Source: Jannaschia donghaensis (GTDB lineage: Bacteria; Pseudomonadota; Alphaproteobacteria; Rhodobacterales; Rhodobacteraceae). From it: a DNA stretch of 35,531 nucleotides. Location of the stretch: NCBI RefSeq assembly GCF_001403795.1, contig NZ_CXSU01000011.1:365392-400922 (forward strand). The letters run 5' to 3'. Positions 7,345-16,841 of the stretch are shown piece by piece. A program made the position numbers and the translations under genes. Each line of letters begins with the position of its first letter. The first letter of the stretch is position 1. Under the pieces are notes generated by a model that was given only the letters and a program-made list of their open reading frames with translations, was not told the DNA's origin and did no database searches.

Positions 7345-8264
7345 GCCCGCAGACCCGCGCCCACGGGACGGCCCGCGAAGGCGGTCATCAACCCCGCAGC
7401 CGCGATTAAAACAATGCCGACCCATCCCCATGGCCCCGGCAGATGCGCGAACAGGGCGAAATCCAGCATGACCGCGAAGACCAGCCCCGAATAATCATAC
7501 GGGGCCAACAGGGACACGGGCGCACGGGCCACCGATTCGGTCGCGGTGATATGCGTGGCCGCCCCCAGCAGCCCGGCCCCGCCCAGCCACAGCCACAACT
7601 CCGGGGTCATCGGTGTCCATCCAGTCAGCAGGACGGCGACAAGACCCATCGCCGACACGATCACCGCAAAGCTCAGCGCGATGGACATGACCGTCTCGGT
7701 CGCCGTCATCGCCCGGATCTGCACCCGGATCAGCGCCATCAGAAAGGCCGACGCGATGCCCGCGATCATCCCCGACAATTCCGGCCAGCCCCAGTCCGGA
7801 TTGGCCGACGCCGTGTAAAGCATTGCCATCATGCCCGCGAACCCAAGGGCGACGGCGATCACCGTGCGCACCGACAAACGCTCTCCCAGCAGGATGACGG
7901 CCGCCGGGATCGACAGAACGGGCGTCAGATAGGACAGCGTCTGCGCGCTCGTCACCGGCAACTGGGCAAGTGCGTAGAAATTCAGCGCCATCGTGACCCC
8001 GCCCAGCGTGCCGCGCAGCAGATGCTTGCCCGGTGCCTTCGGTCGCAGATCGGACATCGGCCCGGTCAGAACCGCCCACAGCAGCAGCGGCGGGATCGAC
8101 AGCGCAGCACGCAGGAACACGACCTGTGCGGTGTCCGCCGATTTGGACGCGCCGTGGATGCAGAACCCCAGAAGCGTGGCGAAGACCGCCGCCGCAAGCC
8201 GCAGCGCGATCGCCGATGCCATGCGGTCGGGCCTGTCGACCGCGGGGGGTGTCGATACAATCAT
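7338..8264 (-). CDS. DMT superfamily transporter (EamA domains)
   Basis: 308-residue, very hydrophobic protein with about ten transmembrane helices arranged as two EamA repeats (roughly 22-150 and 165-300). The ends of the repeats are recognisable: SYLTPVLSIPAAVILLGERLS in the first and APYDYSGLVFAVMLDFALF in the second. The family exports metabolites such as amino acids or drugs, or transports nucleotide sugars; the substrate cannot be told. ATG 8264 is used; ATG 8222 (MASAIALRL) is an alternative that removes 14 polar residues. It is divergent from the PaiB-like gene with 67 bp between starts, so the two may be regulated together. Confidence 0.88.
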   Translation of the reverse strand: MIVSTPPAVDRPDRMASAIALRLAAAVFATLLGFCIHGASKSADTAQVVFLRAALSIPPLLLWAVLTGPMSDLRPKAPGKHLLRGTLGGVTMALNFYALAQLPVTSAQTLSYLTPVLSIPAAVILLGERLSVRTVIAVALGFAGMMAMLYTASANPDWGWPELSGMIAGIASAFLMALIRVQIRAMTATETVMSIALSFAVIVSAMGLVAVLLTGWTPMTPELWLWLGGAGLLGAATHITATESVARAPVSLLAPYDYSGLVFAVMLDFALFAHLPGPWGWVGIVLIAAAGLMTAFAGRPVGAGLRAR

Positions 8265-8331
8265 TTCGTGGACACTGCGCGCGCGAACCCCCTACCACAA
8301 GACGAAGCCGGCCAGATCCCGAAGGCGCGCC

Positions 8332-8946
8332 ATGCATCCGAACCCCACCTTCCGCACCACGTCCCACGACCGAAACCTCGCCTTCGTGCGCGCCCGTGCG
8401 TTCGGGACGCTGGCCGTCAACGCGCCGGACGGCCCGCTTCTGTCGCATGTGCCGGTCTTGTTGTCCGACGATGCCGCGACCGTCGATCTGCATCTGGTGC
8501 GGTCCAATCCGATCCTGCGCGCCGCGCCCTGCGATGCGGTGATTTCGGTCATGGGCCCGGACGGTTACGTCTCGCCCGACTGGTACGGCGTCGACGATCA
8601 GGTGCCGACATGGAACTATGTCGCCGTACATCTGCGCGGGTCCCTTCGCATGCTCGACCCCGAGGAGATGCGCGACATGCTCGACCGGCAATCCGCCGAT
8701 GCGGAGGCGCATTTGGCCCCCAAGCCCCCCTGGCAAGTGGCCAAGATGACGCCGGATGTGCGCGACCGGATGATGCGGCAAATTCTGCCCTGCCGGATGG
8801 CCGTCACCTCCGTCGTGGCCACCTGGAAAGTCAGTCAGAACAAGCCCGACGCCGTCCGCCAGCGGGCCGCCGACGGGCTGGAGCGGGCGGCCCTGCAGCC
8901 CGATGCGTCCGACCTTGCCGCGTTGATGCGCGATCCGCCGGCCTGA
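8332..8946 (+). CDS. PaiB-like FMN-binding protein (negative transcriptional regulator family)
   Basis: 204 residues; start ATG 8332 (MHPNPTFR). It matches the PaiB/FMN-binding split-barrel family: LAFVRARAFGTLAV near the N-terminus, LLSHVPVLL, the HLVRSNPI block, a VSPDWYG segment and PTWNYVAVHLRG, then a C-terminal MAVTSVVATWKVSQNK region. Bacillus PaiB was described as a repressor of degradative enzymes; other members may simply bind flavin or heme. Direct DNA binding should not be assumed. It is the first of three same-strand genes (with the GST and GNAT) and lies divergent to an EamA exporter, so it could have a role in that exporter's control. Confidence 0.85.
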   Translation: MHPNPTFRTTSHDRNLAFVRARAFGTLAVNAPDGPLLSHVPVLLSDDAATVDLHLVRSNPILRAAPCDAVISVMGPDGYVSPDWYGVDDQVPTWNYVAVHLRGSLRMLDPEEMRDMLDRQSADAEAHLAPKPPWQVAKMTPDVRDRMMRQILPCRMAVTSVVATWKVSQNKPDAVRQRAADGLERAALQPDASDLAALMRDPPA

Positions 8947-9008
8947 CGCTCTGGCCCTCGTGCCATCGCTCTGCTTTCTTGCGTCCTGTCCAAACCCCGG
9001 AGATTTCC

Positions 9009-9608
9009 ATGAAGCTTCTCAGCTCCCCCGCGTCGCCCTTCGTGCGCAAATGCCGCGTCGTCCTGATCGAGACGGCGCAGGACGATGTGGAGGTCGTGGA
9101 TGTGACGGCGAACCCGATGGGGGGCGATGCGGCGCTGAACGCGGCGAATCCGTCGGGAAAGATCCCCGCCCTGCTGCGCGACGACGGCCCGGCCCTCTAC
9201 GACAGTCGCGTCATCACGCGTTTCCTGGATCACCGCGCAACGTCCAATCTCTATCCCGAGGGTCGTCTCTGGGATGTCCTGTCACTGGAGGCGAACGCCG
9301 ACGCCATCATGGAAGCGGCGGTCGGCATCACCTACGAAAAGCGTCTGCGTCCCGAAGCCCTGTGGTGGTCCGACTGGTTCGACGCCCAATGGACCAAGAT
9401 CGCGCGGTCGCTGGACGCGCTCGAATCACGGTCGATGCCGCTTTTGGAAGGACCGCTGAACGCCGGTCAGATCGGCATCGGCTGCGCGCTGGGCTATCTG
9501 GATCTGCGCCACGACGACCGCGATTGGCGCAAAGGGCGCGACGGGTTGGCGAAATGGGAGGCCTCCTTTGCCGCGCGTCCCGCCATGGCGGCGACCAAAC
9601 CGGGATGA
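9009..9608 (+). CDS. glutathione S-transferase family protein
   Basis: 199 residues; start ATG 9009. The N-terminal thioredoxin-like domain (1-80) shows LLSSPASPFVRKCRV, where a Ser near residue 8 is the likely thiol-activating residue. It also has the NPSGKIPALL cis-Pro block and DSRVITRFLD. The C-terminal helical domain follows. The family conjugates or reduces substrates with glutathione in the cytoplasm; the substrate here is unknown. The stop overlaps the start of the GNAT gene (ATGA), so the two are co-translated. The PaiB-like gene ends 62 bp upstream. Confidence 0.9.
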   Translation: MKLLSSPASPFVRKCRVVLIETAQDDVEVVDVTANPMGGDAALNAANPSGKIPALLRDDGPALYDSRVITRFLDHRATSNLYPEGRLWDVLSLEANADAIMEAAVGITYEKRLRPEALWWSDWFDAQWTKIARSLDALESRSMPLLEGPLNAGQIGIGCALGYLDLRHDDRDWRKGRDGLAKWEASFAARPAMAATKPG

Positions 9609-10030
9609 CGCCGGTCCGCATCGAACAGGTGACGAACATCGCCGACGCGCTGGCCATCCGGGCGACGGTCTTCATCGAAGGGCAGGGCGTGCCCGAGAAC
9701 GAGGAGGTGGACGGCCGCGACCCCGATTGCCTGCATTGGCTGGTCACCGATGCGCAGGGGCCCGTCGCCACGCTGCGCGTCCTGCCGAAATCCGAACACA
9801 TGGCCAAGGTGCAGCGCGTCGCGGTGCTGGAGCGCGCGCGGGGCACGGGCCTGGGGGCGATGTTGATGCAGCACGTCATGGCGGAATTGGCGGATATGGG
9901 CTTCACCCATGCGACGCTGGGCGCGCAGCTCTCGGCGTTGGGCTTCTACGAACGCCTTGGCTTCCGCGCCCACGGCCCTACCTACGATGATGCGGGCATC
10001 GAACACCGGGATATGGACATGTCCTTGTAA
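9605..10030 (+). CDS. GNAT family N-acetyltransferase
   Basis: 141-residue GNAT protein that begins in the ATGA overlap with the GST gene. The N-terminal [18 protein letters not shown] segment is typical of the YjcF/ElaA-like branch. The acetyl-CoA pyrophosphate-binding loop is RARGTGLG (about 80-87), preceded by the VQRVAVL strand. The C-terminal FYERLGF motif is intact. It acetylates an unidentified amine substrate. It is the last gene of this small operon; the cytochrome bc1 operon begins 150 bp further on. Confidence 0.88.
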   Translation: MTPVRIEQVTNIADALAIRATVFIEGQGVPENEEVDGRDPDCLHWLVTDAQGPVATLRVLPKSEHMAKVQRVAVLERARGTGLGAMLMQHVMAELADMGFTHATLGAQLSALGFYERLGFRAHGPTYDDAGIEHRDMDMSL

Positions 10031-10182
10031 ACCGATGGCCTGCGCCCGTTTGTCCGCTGGCATCCGCGTCCCATCTTGCGCTAAGAGGTCGCAGAATGTC
10101 GCCGATGGGGATCCATGGGCTGATTCACGCGTTTCATGCCGGACCCCGTGCGGGGCCGAAAACCAGAACGGGAGATGGCTTC

Positions 10183-10764
10183 GTGTCACACGCAGACGAT
10201 CACGCGGGCACCCGCCGCGACTTTCTCTACTACGCGACCGGGGCCGCTGGCGTCGTCGTCACCGGTGCGGCCGTCTGGCCGCTGGTCAACCAGATGAACC
10301 CTTCGGCGGACGTGCAGGCGCTGGCCTCGATCGACGTTGACGTCTCCACCCTGGAGCCGGGCACACAGCTGACCGTCAAATGGCTGGGCAAGCCCGTTTT
10401 CGTCCGTCGCCGCACCCAAGAAGAGATCGATGCCGCCACCGGCGTCGAGATGTCCGAGTTGCCCGACCCGAACGCCGAGAACGCGAATCTCGACCCGGCG
10501 GCCGATGCCTCCGACGCCAACCGTGCCATTCCGGGCTTCGACGACGGCGATGTCGCAAGCGGTGAATGGCTTGTGATGATCGGCGTCTGTACGCACCTTG
10601 GCTGCGTGCCTCTGGGCGACGCGGGTGACTTCGGCGGGTGGTTCTGCCCCTGCCACGGATCGCACTACGATACGGCCGGACGCATCCGGCAAGGGCCTGC
10701 GCCCCGCAACCTTCCGGTCCCGGTCGCGCAGTTCACCGACCCCACAACAATCAAACTGGGCTGA
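10183..10764 (+). CDS. petA: ubiquinol-cytochrome c reductase Rieske iron-sulfur subunit
   Basis: 193 residues. GTG 10183 is chosen because a good ribosome binding site (GGAGA, 7-base spacing) precedes it and the protein then starts [20 protein letters not shown], as in Rhodobacter Rieske proteins. Residues 10-35 form a Tat-type signal anchor (GTRRDFLYY). The [2Fe-2S] ligands are Cys136 and His138 (CTHLGC, with Cys141) and Cys155 and His158 (CPCHGSH, with Cys157); Cys141 and Cys157 give the stabilising disulfide. It takes the first electron from ubiquinol at the Qo site and passes it to cytochrome c1. A small GC hairpin (10141-10157) lies just upstream of the ribosome binding site. petB follows after 12 bp. 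Confidence 0.97.
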   Translation: MSHADDHAGTRRDFLYYATGAAGVVVTGAAVWPLVNQMNPSADVQALASIDVDVSTLEPGTQLTVKWLGKPVFVRRRTQEEIDAATGVEMSELPDPNAENANLDPAADASDANRAIPGFDDGDVASGEWLVMIGVCTHLGCVPLGDAGDFGGWFCPCHGSHYDTAGRIRQGPAPRNLPVPVAQFTDPTTIKLG

Positions 10765-10776
10765 GGAGACACCACC

Positions 10777-12129
10777 ATGGCTGGAATTCCCCACGACCAA
10801 TATGAACCGACCACGGGGGCCGAAAAGTGGGTCCACCGCCGGATCCCGATCCTTGGTCTGCTCTATGACACGCTGATGATCCCCACGCCCAAGAACCTGA
10901 ACTGGATGTGGATCTGGGGCATCGTCCTGACCTTTACGCTGCTGTTGCAGATCATCACCGGCATCGTGCTGGTCATGCACTACACGCCGCATGTCGATCT
11001 GGCCTTCGGGTCGGTCGAGCATATCATGCGCAACGTGAACGGTGGCTGGGCGCTTCGCTACATCCACGCCAACGGCGCATCGCTGTTCTTCATCGCGGTC
11101 TATGCCCACATCTTCCGGAACCTGTACTACGGGTCCTACAAGGCCCCGCGCGAAATCACGTGGGTCATCGGCATCGTCATCTATCTGCTGATGATGGGCA
11201 CGGCCTTCATGGGTTACGTTCTGCCCTGGGGTCAGATGTCCTTCTGGGGCGCGACCGTGATCACCGGCCTGTTCGGCGCCATCCCGTTCGTGGGTGAAGG
11301 TCTGCAGACCTGGCTGCTGGGTGGACCGGCGGTCGACAACGCGACGCTGACGCGCTTCTTCTCGCTGCACTACCTCATGCCCTTCCTGATCCTGGGCCTG
11401 ACGATCGTGCACATCTGGTCGTTCCACTCGACCGGCAACAACAACCCGACGGGCGTCGAAGTGCGCCGCACGTCCAAGGAAGAAGCCAAGCGCGACACTC
11501 TGCCGTTCTGGCCCTACTTCGTGATCAAGGACGCCTTCGCGCTTGCCGTGATCCTGCTCGTGTTCTTCGCGGTCGTCGGTTTCATGCCCAACTATCTGGG
11601 TCACCCCGACAACTACATCGAGGCGAATGCCCTGGCGACGCCCGCACACATTGTTCCCGAATGGTACTTCCTGCCGTTCTACGCGATCCTGCGGGCCTTC
11701 ACGGCAGACGTCTGGATCGTGATCGCGGCCAATTGGATCACCGGCGGGATCGTCGATGCGAAGTTCTTCGGCGTGGTTGCCATGTTCGGCGCGATCGTCG
11801 CGATGGCTTTGGCCCCCTGGCTCGACACGTCGTCGGTCCGGTCGGGTCGGTACCGTCCGATGTTCAAGTGGTTCTTCCTGGTGCTGGTCATCGATTTCTT
11901 CGCGCTGATGTGGCTTGGTGCCATGCCGGCGGAGGAGCCGTGGGCGTCCCTGTCGCTCATCGCGTCGACCTACTGGTTCGCCTATTTCCTGGTGGTTCTG
12001 CCGCTTCTGGGCGTGTTCGAGAAGCCGCTGGCCCGTCCGGCGACGATCGAGGAAGCCTATGCCAACGAACATGGCGGCAGCACGGGTGGCGGCTCGGGCA
12101 AAGCCACCGCAGCCACCCCGGCCGAATAA
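10777..12129 (+). CDS. petB: ubiquinol-cytochrome c reductase cytochrome b
   Basis: 450-residue membrane protein with eight helices. Heme ligands are His97 and His198 (one pair) and His111 and His212 (the other), at the same numbers as in Rhodobacter cytochrome b. The Qo-site PEWY motif is present in [11 protein letters not shown]. It holds the Qo and Qi quinone sites of the bc1 complex. The C-terminal tail after about residue 428 is Gly/Ala-rich and hydrophilic ([18 protein letters not shown]), an extension beyond the conserved core. An ATG follows AGGAGACACC (ribosome binding site), 12 bp after petA; petC follows 14 bp later. All three genes form one operon. Confidence 0.98.
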   Translation: MAGIPHDQYEPTTGAEKWVHRRIPILGLLYDTLMIPTPKNLNWMWIWGIVLTFTLLLQIITGIVLVMHYTPHVDLAFGSVEHIMRNVNGGWALRYIHANGASLFFIAVYAHIFRNLYYGSYKAPREITWVIGIVIYLLMMGTAFMGYVLPWGQMSFWGATVITGLFGAIPFVGEGLQTWLLGGPAVDNATLTRFFSLHYLMPFLILGLTIVHIWSFHSTGNNNPTGVEVRRTSKEEAKRDTLPFWPYFVIKDAFALAVILLVFFAVVGFMPNYLGHPDNYIEANALATPAHIVPEWYFLPFYAILRAFTADVWIVIAANWITGGIVDAKFFGVVAMFGAIVAMALAPWLDTSSVRSGRYRPMFKWFFLVLVIDFFALMWLGAMPAEEPWASLSLIASTYWFAYFLVVLPLLGVFEKPLARPATIEEAYANEHGGSTGGGSGKATAATPAE

Positions 12130-12143
12130 GGAGAAAGTCGAAG

Positions 12144-12944
12144 ATGCTTTCCAAACTCACCACGGCTCTCGCGGCCCTCGTGATCGGATCCTCGGCGGCC
12201 ATCGCCGCCGGGGATTACGAAACCCAGATCACCGATTATGCCTTCCCGTTCGAAGGCCCTTTCGGAACCTACGATCAGAATCAGCTGCAACGCGGGCTGA
12301 AGGTCTACACCGAGATTTGCTCGGCCTGTCACGGACTGAAGTTCGTTCCCATCCGGACGCTCTCGGACGCCGGTGGACCCGAATTCTCGGAAGACCAGGT
12401 CAAAGCCTACGCGGAGCTGATCGAGGTCTATAAGCTGGACGAAGAGACCGGGGAGTACGATTACTTCCAGGCTTCGGTCACCGATCACTTCCCCGCAAAC
12501 AACTCGGTCGGCGCACCCGACCTGTCGCTGATGGCCAAGGCGCGGGCCGGCTTCCACGGGCCGGTCAACCTCGGGATCAATCAACTCGTCAAGGGTATGG
12601 GCGGACCCGAGTACATCGCGTCCCTCCTGACCGGATATACCGGCGAGGAGAAGGAAGAGGCGGGAACCATCCTCTACGAGAACACCGCCTTTCCGGGCGG
12701 CTGGATCTCGATGGCTCCGGTGATCGAAGACGGCTGGATTGACTTCGACGACGGCGCCGATAACTCGCAGGATGCGATCGCAACCGACGTCGCGGCCTTT
12801 CTGATGTGGACGGCCGAGCCCAAGTTGGCCGCGCGCAAGCAGATGGGCCTTACGGCGGTCATCATGCTCGCCGTGCTGTCGGTCCTGCTCTACTTCACCA
12901 ACAAGCGCATCTGGGCGCCGGTGAAGGGCAACAAGGACGACTGA
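12144..12944 (+). CDS. petC: ubiquinol-cytochrome c reductase cytochrome c1
   Basis: 266 residues; ATG 12144 with AAGGAGA upstream. A signal peptide ends near AIAA/GDYE (cleavage after residue 22). The heme c attachment motif is CSACH (Cys59, Cys62, His63). The axial Met lies in the WISMAPVI block, and a C-terminal helix ([18 protein letters not shown]) anchors the protein with a short basic cytoplasmic tail. It passes electrons from the Rieske protein to cytochrome c in the periplasm. It is the last gene of the petABC (fbcFBC) operon, followed by a terminator. Confidence 0.97.
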   Translation: MLSKLTTALAALVIGSSAAIAAGDYETQITDYAFPFEGPFGTYDQNQLQRGLKVYTEICSACHGLKFVPIRTLSDAGGPEFSEDQVKAYAELIEVYKLDEETGEYDYFQASVTDHFPANNSVGAPDLSLMAKARAGFHGPVNLGINQLVKGMGGPEYIASLLTGYTGEEKEEAGTILYENTAFPGGWISMAPVIEDGWIDFDDGADNSQDAIATDVAAFLMWTAEPKLAARKQMGLTAVIMLAVLSVLLYFTNKRIWAPVKGNKDD

Positions 12945-12973
12945 TCGGGGCACGTCTCGCATCGGCAGAAACC

Positions 12974-13002
12974 AGGCCGGCCCTTCGGGGTCGGCCTTTT
13001 TC
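12974..13002 (+). terminator. intrinsic terminator after petABC
   Basis: AGGCCGGCCC, TTCG loop, GGGTCGGCCT, then TTTTTC: a 10-bp stem with one G-T pair and a T-tract, 30 bp after the petC stop. Confidence 0.9.
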
Positions 13003-13057
13003 GTTGGGCAATCGCGCCCGGATTGGGCAGACTCCGGTGACAGCTGCGGGGAATGCA

Positions 13058-13639
13058 ATGGACGACTTCAAGAAGACCAATCGCGCGGGACGCGGCATCG
13101 CGATGCTTTTCGCCAATGTCGGATGGGGCATTGCCGCTGTCGGCTTCCTGCTCGCGGCTGCCGGTTTCATGCTGGGGGCCACGCCGGGGTCGGTGGACGC
13201 GCCCGGACCGATCACCTGGACCGGACGACTCGTGGCCAGCGCGCCGGGTGTCGGCCTCGCCCTCTTCGGCCTGTTCTCTGTCCTGATGGCGGCGCAGACC
13301 CGCGCCGCGCTCGATACGGCAGACATCATGCGGGCAATGCTGCTGCAGGCGCGTCGGGCAAAACCTGCGGCCCCGGTTGTTCGTTCGGCCGATCCGGTTG
13401 AACCCGCTGTCGCGCCTATGCCCGCGGCACCGCCGCCCGCACCTGCACCGGTTCCCGCCTCGGACGACGTGCCGCCGATGCCGCCCAATCTACGCCCGCG
13501 CGTGGCACCCGTGACGCCACAACCGGCACAGCCCCCGGCGAAGCCTACAACCCGGTCCGAGCCTGTCTTGAAGTCGACTTCAAAATCGGGGGAAGGCCCC
13601 CGGCCCCATCCGATCTTCAGCGCGAAACCCCCGCGCTGA
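13058..13639 (+). CDS. proline-rich membrane protein, unknown
   Basis: 193 residues; ATG 13058, with GCGGGGA about 6 bases upstream. Two hydrophobic helices (about 18-45 and 60-82) suggest a hairpin anchor in the inner membrane. The second half (about 105-193) is a low-complexity Pro/Ala-rich tail ending in GEGPRPHPIFSAKPPR, probably disordered. I recognise no enzyme motif. It lies between the bc1 operon terminator and the convergent infB gene, so it is probably expressed alone. Confidence 0.7.
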   Translation: MDDFKKTNRAGRGIAMLFANVGWGIAAVGFLLAAAGFMLGATPGSVDAPGPITWTGRLVASAPGVGLALFGLFSVLMAAQTRAALDTADIMRAMLLQARRAKPAAPVVRSADPVEPAVAPMPAAPPPAPAPVPASDDVPPMPPNLRPRVAPVTPQPAQPPAKPTTRSEPVLKSTSKSGEGPRPHPIFSAKPPR

Positions 13640-13659
13640 TCCAAGCAGGGGTCGAACGA

Positions 13660-13685
13660 AAACGGGGCCCCGCAGGACCCCGTTT
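13660..13685. terminator. bidirectional terminator between convergent genes
   Basis: AAACGGGG and CCCCGTTT arms around a GC-rich 10-base loop. It gives a stem followed by TTTTCG for the minus strand (end of infB) and by a short TTT for the plus strand. It sits in the 69-bp gap between the convergent proline-rich gene and infB. Confidence 0.75.
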
Positions 13686-13708
13686 CCAGTTCGTCGATGT
13701 CGCAAGAC

Positions 13709-16183
13709 CTACTCGGTGCCGAGCGTCCGCTCCACTTCCTGACGGGTGAAGATCTCGATCACATCGCCCTTGCGGATATCTTCGTACCGCTCGAACGCCA
13801 TGCCGCATTCCTGACCGGACTGCACTTCCTTCACTTCGTCCTTGAAGCGCTTGAGCGTCTTCAGGGTGCCCTCGTGGATCACCACGTCGTCGCGCAGCAG
13901 GCGGACCCCGGCGGACCGCTGGGCGATCCCCTCGGTGACCAGACAACCCGCGACGTTGCCGACGCCCGTGACCTTGAAGACCTCGCGGATTTCGGCATAG
14001 CCGATGAAGGTCTCCTTGATCTCGGCGGACAGCAGGCCCGATGCGGCGTCGCGGATGTCGTCGACCATGTCGTAGATGACCGAGTAATACCGGATCTCCA
14101 CACCCTTCTGGTTCGCCGCCGCCCGCGCCGGCGCATTGGCCCGCACGTTAAAGCCGATGACCGGCGCACCCGAGGCTTCGGCCAGGGTGATGTCGCTCTC
14201 GGTGATCGCACCGACGCCCGAATGCAGAACGCGAACGCGCACTTCATCGTTGCCGATCTTCTCCATCGCCTGAAGGATCGCCTCGGCGGAGCCTTGAACG
14301 TCGGCTTTCACCAGAATGGGCAGTTCGGAGACGTCTTTGTCTTCCTTCACCTTCGCCATCATCTGATCCAGCGTCGTCGCGGCACCCGCGGCCGCGCGCT
14401 TGTCCTTGGCGGCCTGCATCCGGTATTCGGAGATTTCGCGCGCTTGCGCTTCCGTCCCGACCACGTTCAGCACGTCACCAGCGCCCGGCGTTCCCGACAG
14501 GCCCAGGACTTCGACGGGCACGGACGGGCCGGCCTCCTCGACGCGCTTGCCGGAATCGTCGATCAAGGCGCGAACCTTGCCCCACTGCTCGCCCACGACG
14601 AAGATATCGCCGCGCCGCAGGGTGCCGTTCTGCACCAGAACCGTCGCCACCGGGCCGCGACCCACGTCCAGCTGCGCCTCGATCACAGCGGCTTCGGCAT
14701 TGCGCTTGGGGTTCGCCTTCAGCTCCAGGATCTCCGCCTGCAGCGCGATGGCTTCCAACAGCTTGTCCAGGCCTTCGCCCGTGTGGGCCGAAACCTCGAC
14801 GTCCTGCACTTCGCCCGACATCGCCTCGACGACGACTTCGTGCTGCAACAGATCCGTACGGACCTTCTGCGGATCGGCACCGGGACGGTCCATCTTGTTG
14901 ATCGCGATGATCATCGGAACGTTCGCGGCCTTGGCGTGATTGATCGCCTCGACCGTCTGCGGCATGACCTGATCGTCTGCGGCCACGACTAGGACGACGA
15001 TATCCGTCACCTGCGCGCCGCGGGCCCGCATCGATGTGAACGCGGCGTGACCCGGCGTGTCCAGGAAGGACAATGCCTTGCCACCCACTTCGACCTGATA
15101 GGCGCCGATGTGCTGCGTGATGCCGCCGGATTCGCCCGACGCGACCTTGGTCTTGCGGATCGCATCCAGAAGCGACGTCTTGCCGTGGTCGACGTGGCCC
15201 ATGATCGTGATGACCGGCGCGCGGTCCACCAGATCCTCTGGCTTGTCCTCGACGCTCTCGATGACCTGCTCGACGTCCGATTCCGACACGCGCTGCACGC
15301 TGTGGCCGAATTCCTCGATGATCAACTCGGCGGTATCCGCGTCGATGACCTCGTTCTGGGTGACCATCATGCCGCTTTGCATCAGCGACTTGACCACCGC
15401 CGCCACACGTTCGGACATGCGGTTGGCCAGCTCCGAAACGACGATCGTCTCGGGCAGCTGCACCGTGCGCATCACCTTTTCCTGCGGGGTGGACGGGCCG
15501 CCCCGACGCTGACGCTCCTGCTTGCGGCGCATCGACGCCATCGACCGCTGTCGACCGCCTTCGCCGCCGCGCAGGGCCTGGTTCACGGTCAGCTTGCCGC
15601 CGCGACGCTCGCCATCTGTCTTCGGCTTGCCCGAATCGTCCTCGCGCTTGCGGGGGGCATCGTTGCGGGCCGGCCGCGCGTCCGGGCCAAGGTTGCGGGT
15701 GCGGTCGGGCTTGTCGGCCGTCGGCGCGGTCGCGGGCGTAACCGTTCCGGCGGGACGCTCGCGCGCTTCGCGGGCCTCTTCCTGCCGGCGGGCGTCATCC
15801 TCGGCCTTTTGCTTGAGAAGTTGCTCGCGCTCCTTCTCCTCGCGGTCCTTGGCCTCGATCTCCTCGCGGCGGCGCTTGCGCTCTTGATCGCGCTCCTGCT
15901 CTTCGCGGGCACGACGCTCGTTGTCCTCGGCTTCGCGGGCCTTGGCGGCCTGCAACGCCTTGAGACGCCGATCCATTTCCGAGTCGGTCGTCGCGGTCTG
16001 CTTGCCGCCCTGTGCGTTGACTGCAGCCGCCGATTGGGCACCCGGCTTGGGCACCGAAACGCGCTTGCGCTTGGTTTCCACCACGACATTGTTGGTGCGT
16101 CCGCGGGCGAAGCTCTGCTTCACGGTGCCCGCGCGGGCGCCACCAGAAAGTCCGAGGGGTTTTTTGCCGTCCTGATCGCTCAT
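13709..16183 (-). CDS. infB: translation initiation factor IF-2
   Basis: 824-residue GTPase that delivers initiator tRNA to the 30S ribosome and promotes subunit joining. The N-terminal third is highly charged; residues about 69-145 are an Arg/Glu coiled coil. An IF2 N-terminal domain follows, then the G domain with GHVDHGKT (329-336), [18 protein letters not shown] and NKMD in order, and domains II-IV to the end. The ATG overlaps the ylxR stop (ATGA), so it is translationally coupled. It is the last gene of rimP-nusA-ylxR-infB, and the stop is TAG. Length and motifs are normal for an alphaproteobacterial IF-2. Confidence 0.98.
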   Translation of the reverse strand: MSDQDGKKPLGLSGGARAGTVKQSFARGRTNNVVVETKRKRVSVPKPGAQSAAAVNAQGGKQTATTDSEMDRRLKALQAAKAREAEDNERRAREEQERDQERKRRREEIEAKDREEKEREQLLKQKAEDDARRQEEAREARERPAGTVTPATAPTADKPDRTRNLGPDARPARNDAPRKREDDSGKPKTDGERRGGKLTVNQALRGGEGGRQRSMASMRRKQERQRRGGPSTPQEKVMRTVQLPETIVVSELANRMSERVAAVVKSLMQSGMMVTQNEVIDADTAELIIEEFGHSVQRVSESDVEQVIESVEDKPEDLVDRAPVITIMGHVDHGKTSLLDAIRKTKVASGESGGITQHIGAYQVEVGGKALSFLDTPGHAAFTSMRARGAQVTDIVVLVVAADDQVMPQTVEAINHAKAANVPMIIAINKMDRPGADPQKVRTDLLQHEVVVEAMSGEVQDVEVSAHTGEGLDKLLEAIALQAEILELKANPKRNAEAAVIEAQLDVGRGPVATVLVQNGTLRRGDIFVVGEQWGKVRALIDDSGKRVEEAGPSVPVEVLGLSGTPGAGDVLNVVGTEAQAREISEYRMQAAKDKRAAAGAATTLDQMMAKVKEDKDVSELPILVKADVQGSAEAILQAMEKIGNDEVRVRVLHSGVGAITESDITLAEASGAPVIGFNVRANAPARAAANQKGVEIRYYSVIYDMVDDIRDAASGLLSAEIKETFIGYAEIREVFKVTGVGNVAGCLVTEGIAQRSAGVRLLRDDVVIHEGTLKTLKRFKDEVKEVQSGQECGMAFERYEDIRKGDVIEIFTRQEVERTLGTE

Positions 16184-16812
16184 GCGTTCCCAGTATCCTT
16201 CTCGGCAGCCGGAGTGCTGCCATCAATTTGTCTGATGCCTTGAAGCCTTGCGGCTTCCTCTACAATACGACGCGCCAAGGTTCCAGATGCGACCGCAGCG
16301 TGGATCACGCGGTCCTTTCCGAAAGCCAGGCCCAGCTCGTCCGCCGTCAGGAAGCCGATCCATTTGCCGTCCGACGGCGTCGACAGCTTCCCCTTGCCGC
16401 GCTCCGACCCGTCGGAGGCTTGCATCAAAACGCGCGCCTCTCCCCGGTCGAGCATGATCTTCACCTTCTCATAGCCCGCCATCGCCTTGCCCGCCTTGCG
16501 CGCCATGCCGATCGCATCTTGAAGCCGTTTGAGAAGGACGGTTTCCAGCAGATCCAGCAACCCGTCGGGCACTTGGACCTGTTTCTTCGCTCCACGTGAA
16601 AATAGGCGCTTGGACACCGCTTTTTCAAGCGTTGTCCGATCGGCCGTCACGTATATGCCACGTCCGGGCAGCTTGCCCGCGACGTCCGGATAGACCGTAT
16701 CGTCGGGGCCCACCACGAAACGGATCAGCCCGGCCTTCGGCCCGACCTCTCCGGTGACGATGCAGCGACGATCAGGCTCGTCGCGATTTTTGTCTCTGCC
16801 GCCGCGCGTCAG
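16180..16812 (-). CDS. ylxR: YlxR family RNA-binding protein (DUF448), non-canonical start
   Basis: The conserved N-terminal block RRCIVTGE, followed by [11 protein letters not shown] and KLPGRGIYV, defines the YlxR/DUF448 family, which is linked to nusA and infB in many bacteria. The second half (after about residue 110) resembles a ribosomal L7Ae-like RNA-binding domain. No ATG, GTG or TTG lies in frame between the nusA stop (16831) and the conserved block. The best fit to the family's usual MTRGGR start is CTG at 16812 (210 residues); ATT at 16821 is the other possibility. A GTG at 16716 would remove the RRCIVTG block and is rejected. No ribosome binding site precedes the CTG, and a terminator-like hairpin ends 9 bases before it. 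The stop overlaps infB (ATGA). Confidence 0.85.
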   Translation of the reverse strand: MTRGGRDKNRDEPDRRCIVTGEVGPKAGLIRFVVGPDDTVYPDVAGKLPGRGIYVTADRTTLEKAVSKRLFSRGAKKQVQVPDGLLDLLETVLLKRLQDAIGMARKAGKAMAGYEKVKIMLDRGEARVLMQASDGSERGKGKLSTPSDGKWIGFLTADELGLAFGKDRVIHAAVASGTLARRIVEEAARLQGIRQIDGSTPAAEKDTGNA

Positions 16813-16815
16813 GGG

Positions 16816-16841
16816 AAAAATCCGGGGCGATCACGCCCCGG
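16816..16841 (-). terminator. terminator-like hairpin across the nusA stop codon
   Basis: On the minus strand: CCGGGGCG, loop TGAT (which includes the nusA stop TGA), CGCCCCGG, then ATTTTT. It is an 8-bp GC-only perfect stem plus a T-tract, the form of an intrinsic terminator. It lies inside the rimP-nusA-ylxR-infB operon, where full termination would silence ylxR and infB, so it is probably an attenuator. A terminating ribosome on nusA would cover the stem. Confidence 0.75.

Noticed and set aside
7443-8990. long plus-strand frame leading into the GST gene
   Set aside because: The upstream part is antisense to the EamA gene and overlaps the PaiB-like gene in another frame. It is rich in Arg, Gln and His. 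Only the last 199 codons, from ATG 9009, are a real GST.
10141-10157. small GC hairpin upstream of petA
   Set aside because: It has a bulged stem with a 2-base loop and no T-tract. It may affect translation, but the evidence is too slight for a separate call.
10186-12072. 628-codon minus-strand frame
   Set aside because: It is antisense to petA and petB, whose identity is certain from heme and Fe-S ligands.
13697-14992. 431-codon plus-strand frame within infB
   Set aside because: It is antisense to infB and rich in His, Asp and Leu, a typical mirror of a GC-rich coding strand; no domain.
16161-16166. run of T's near the start of infB
   Set aside because: It encodes the Lys-Lys pair of the IF-2 N-terminus on the minus strand and has no adjoining stem, so it is not a terminator.
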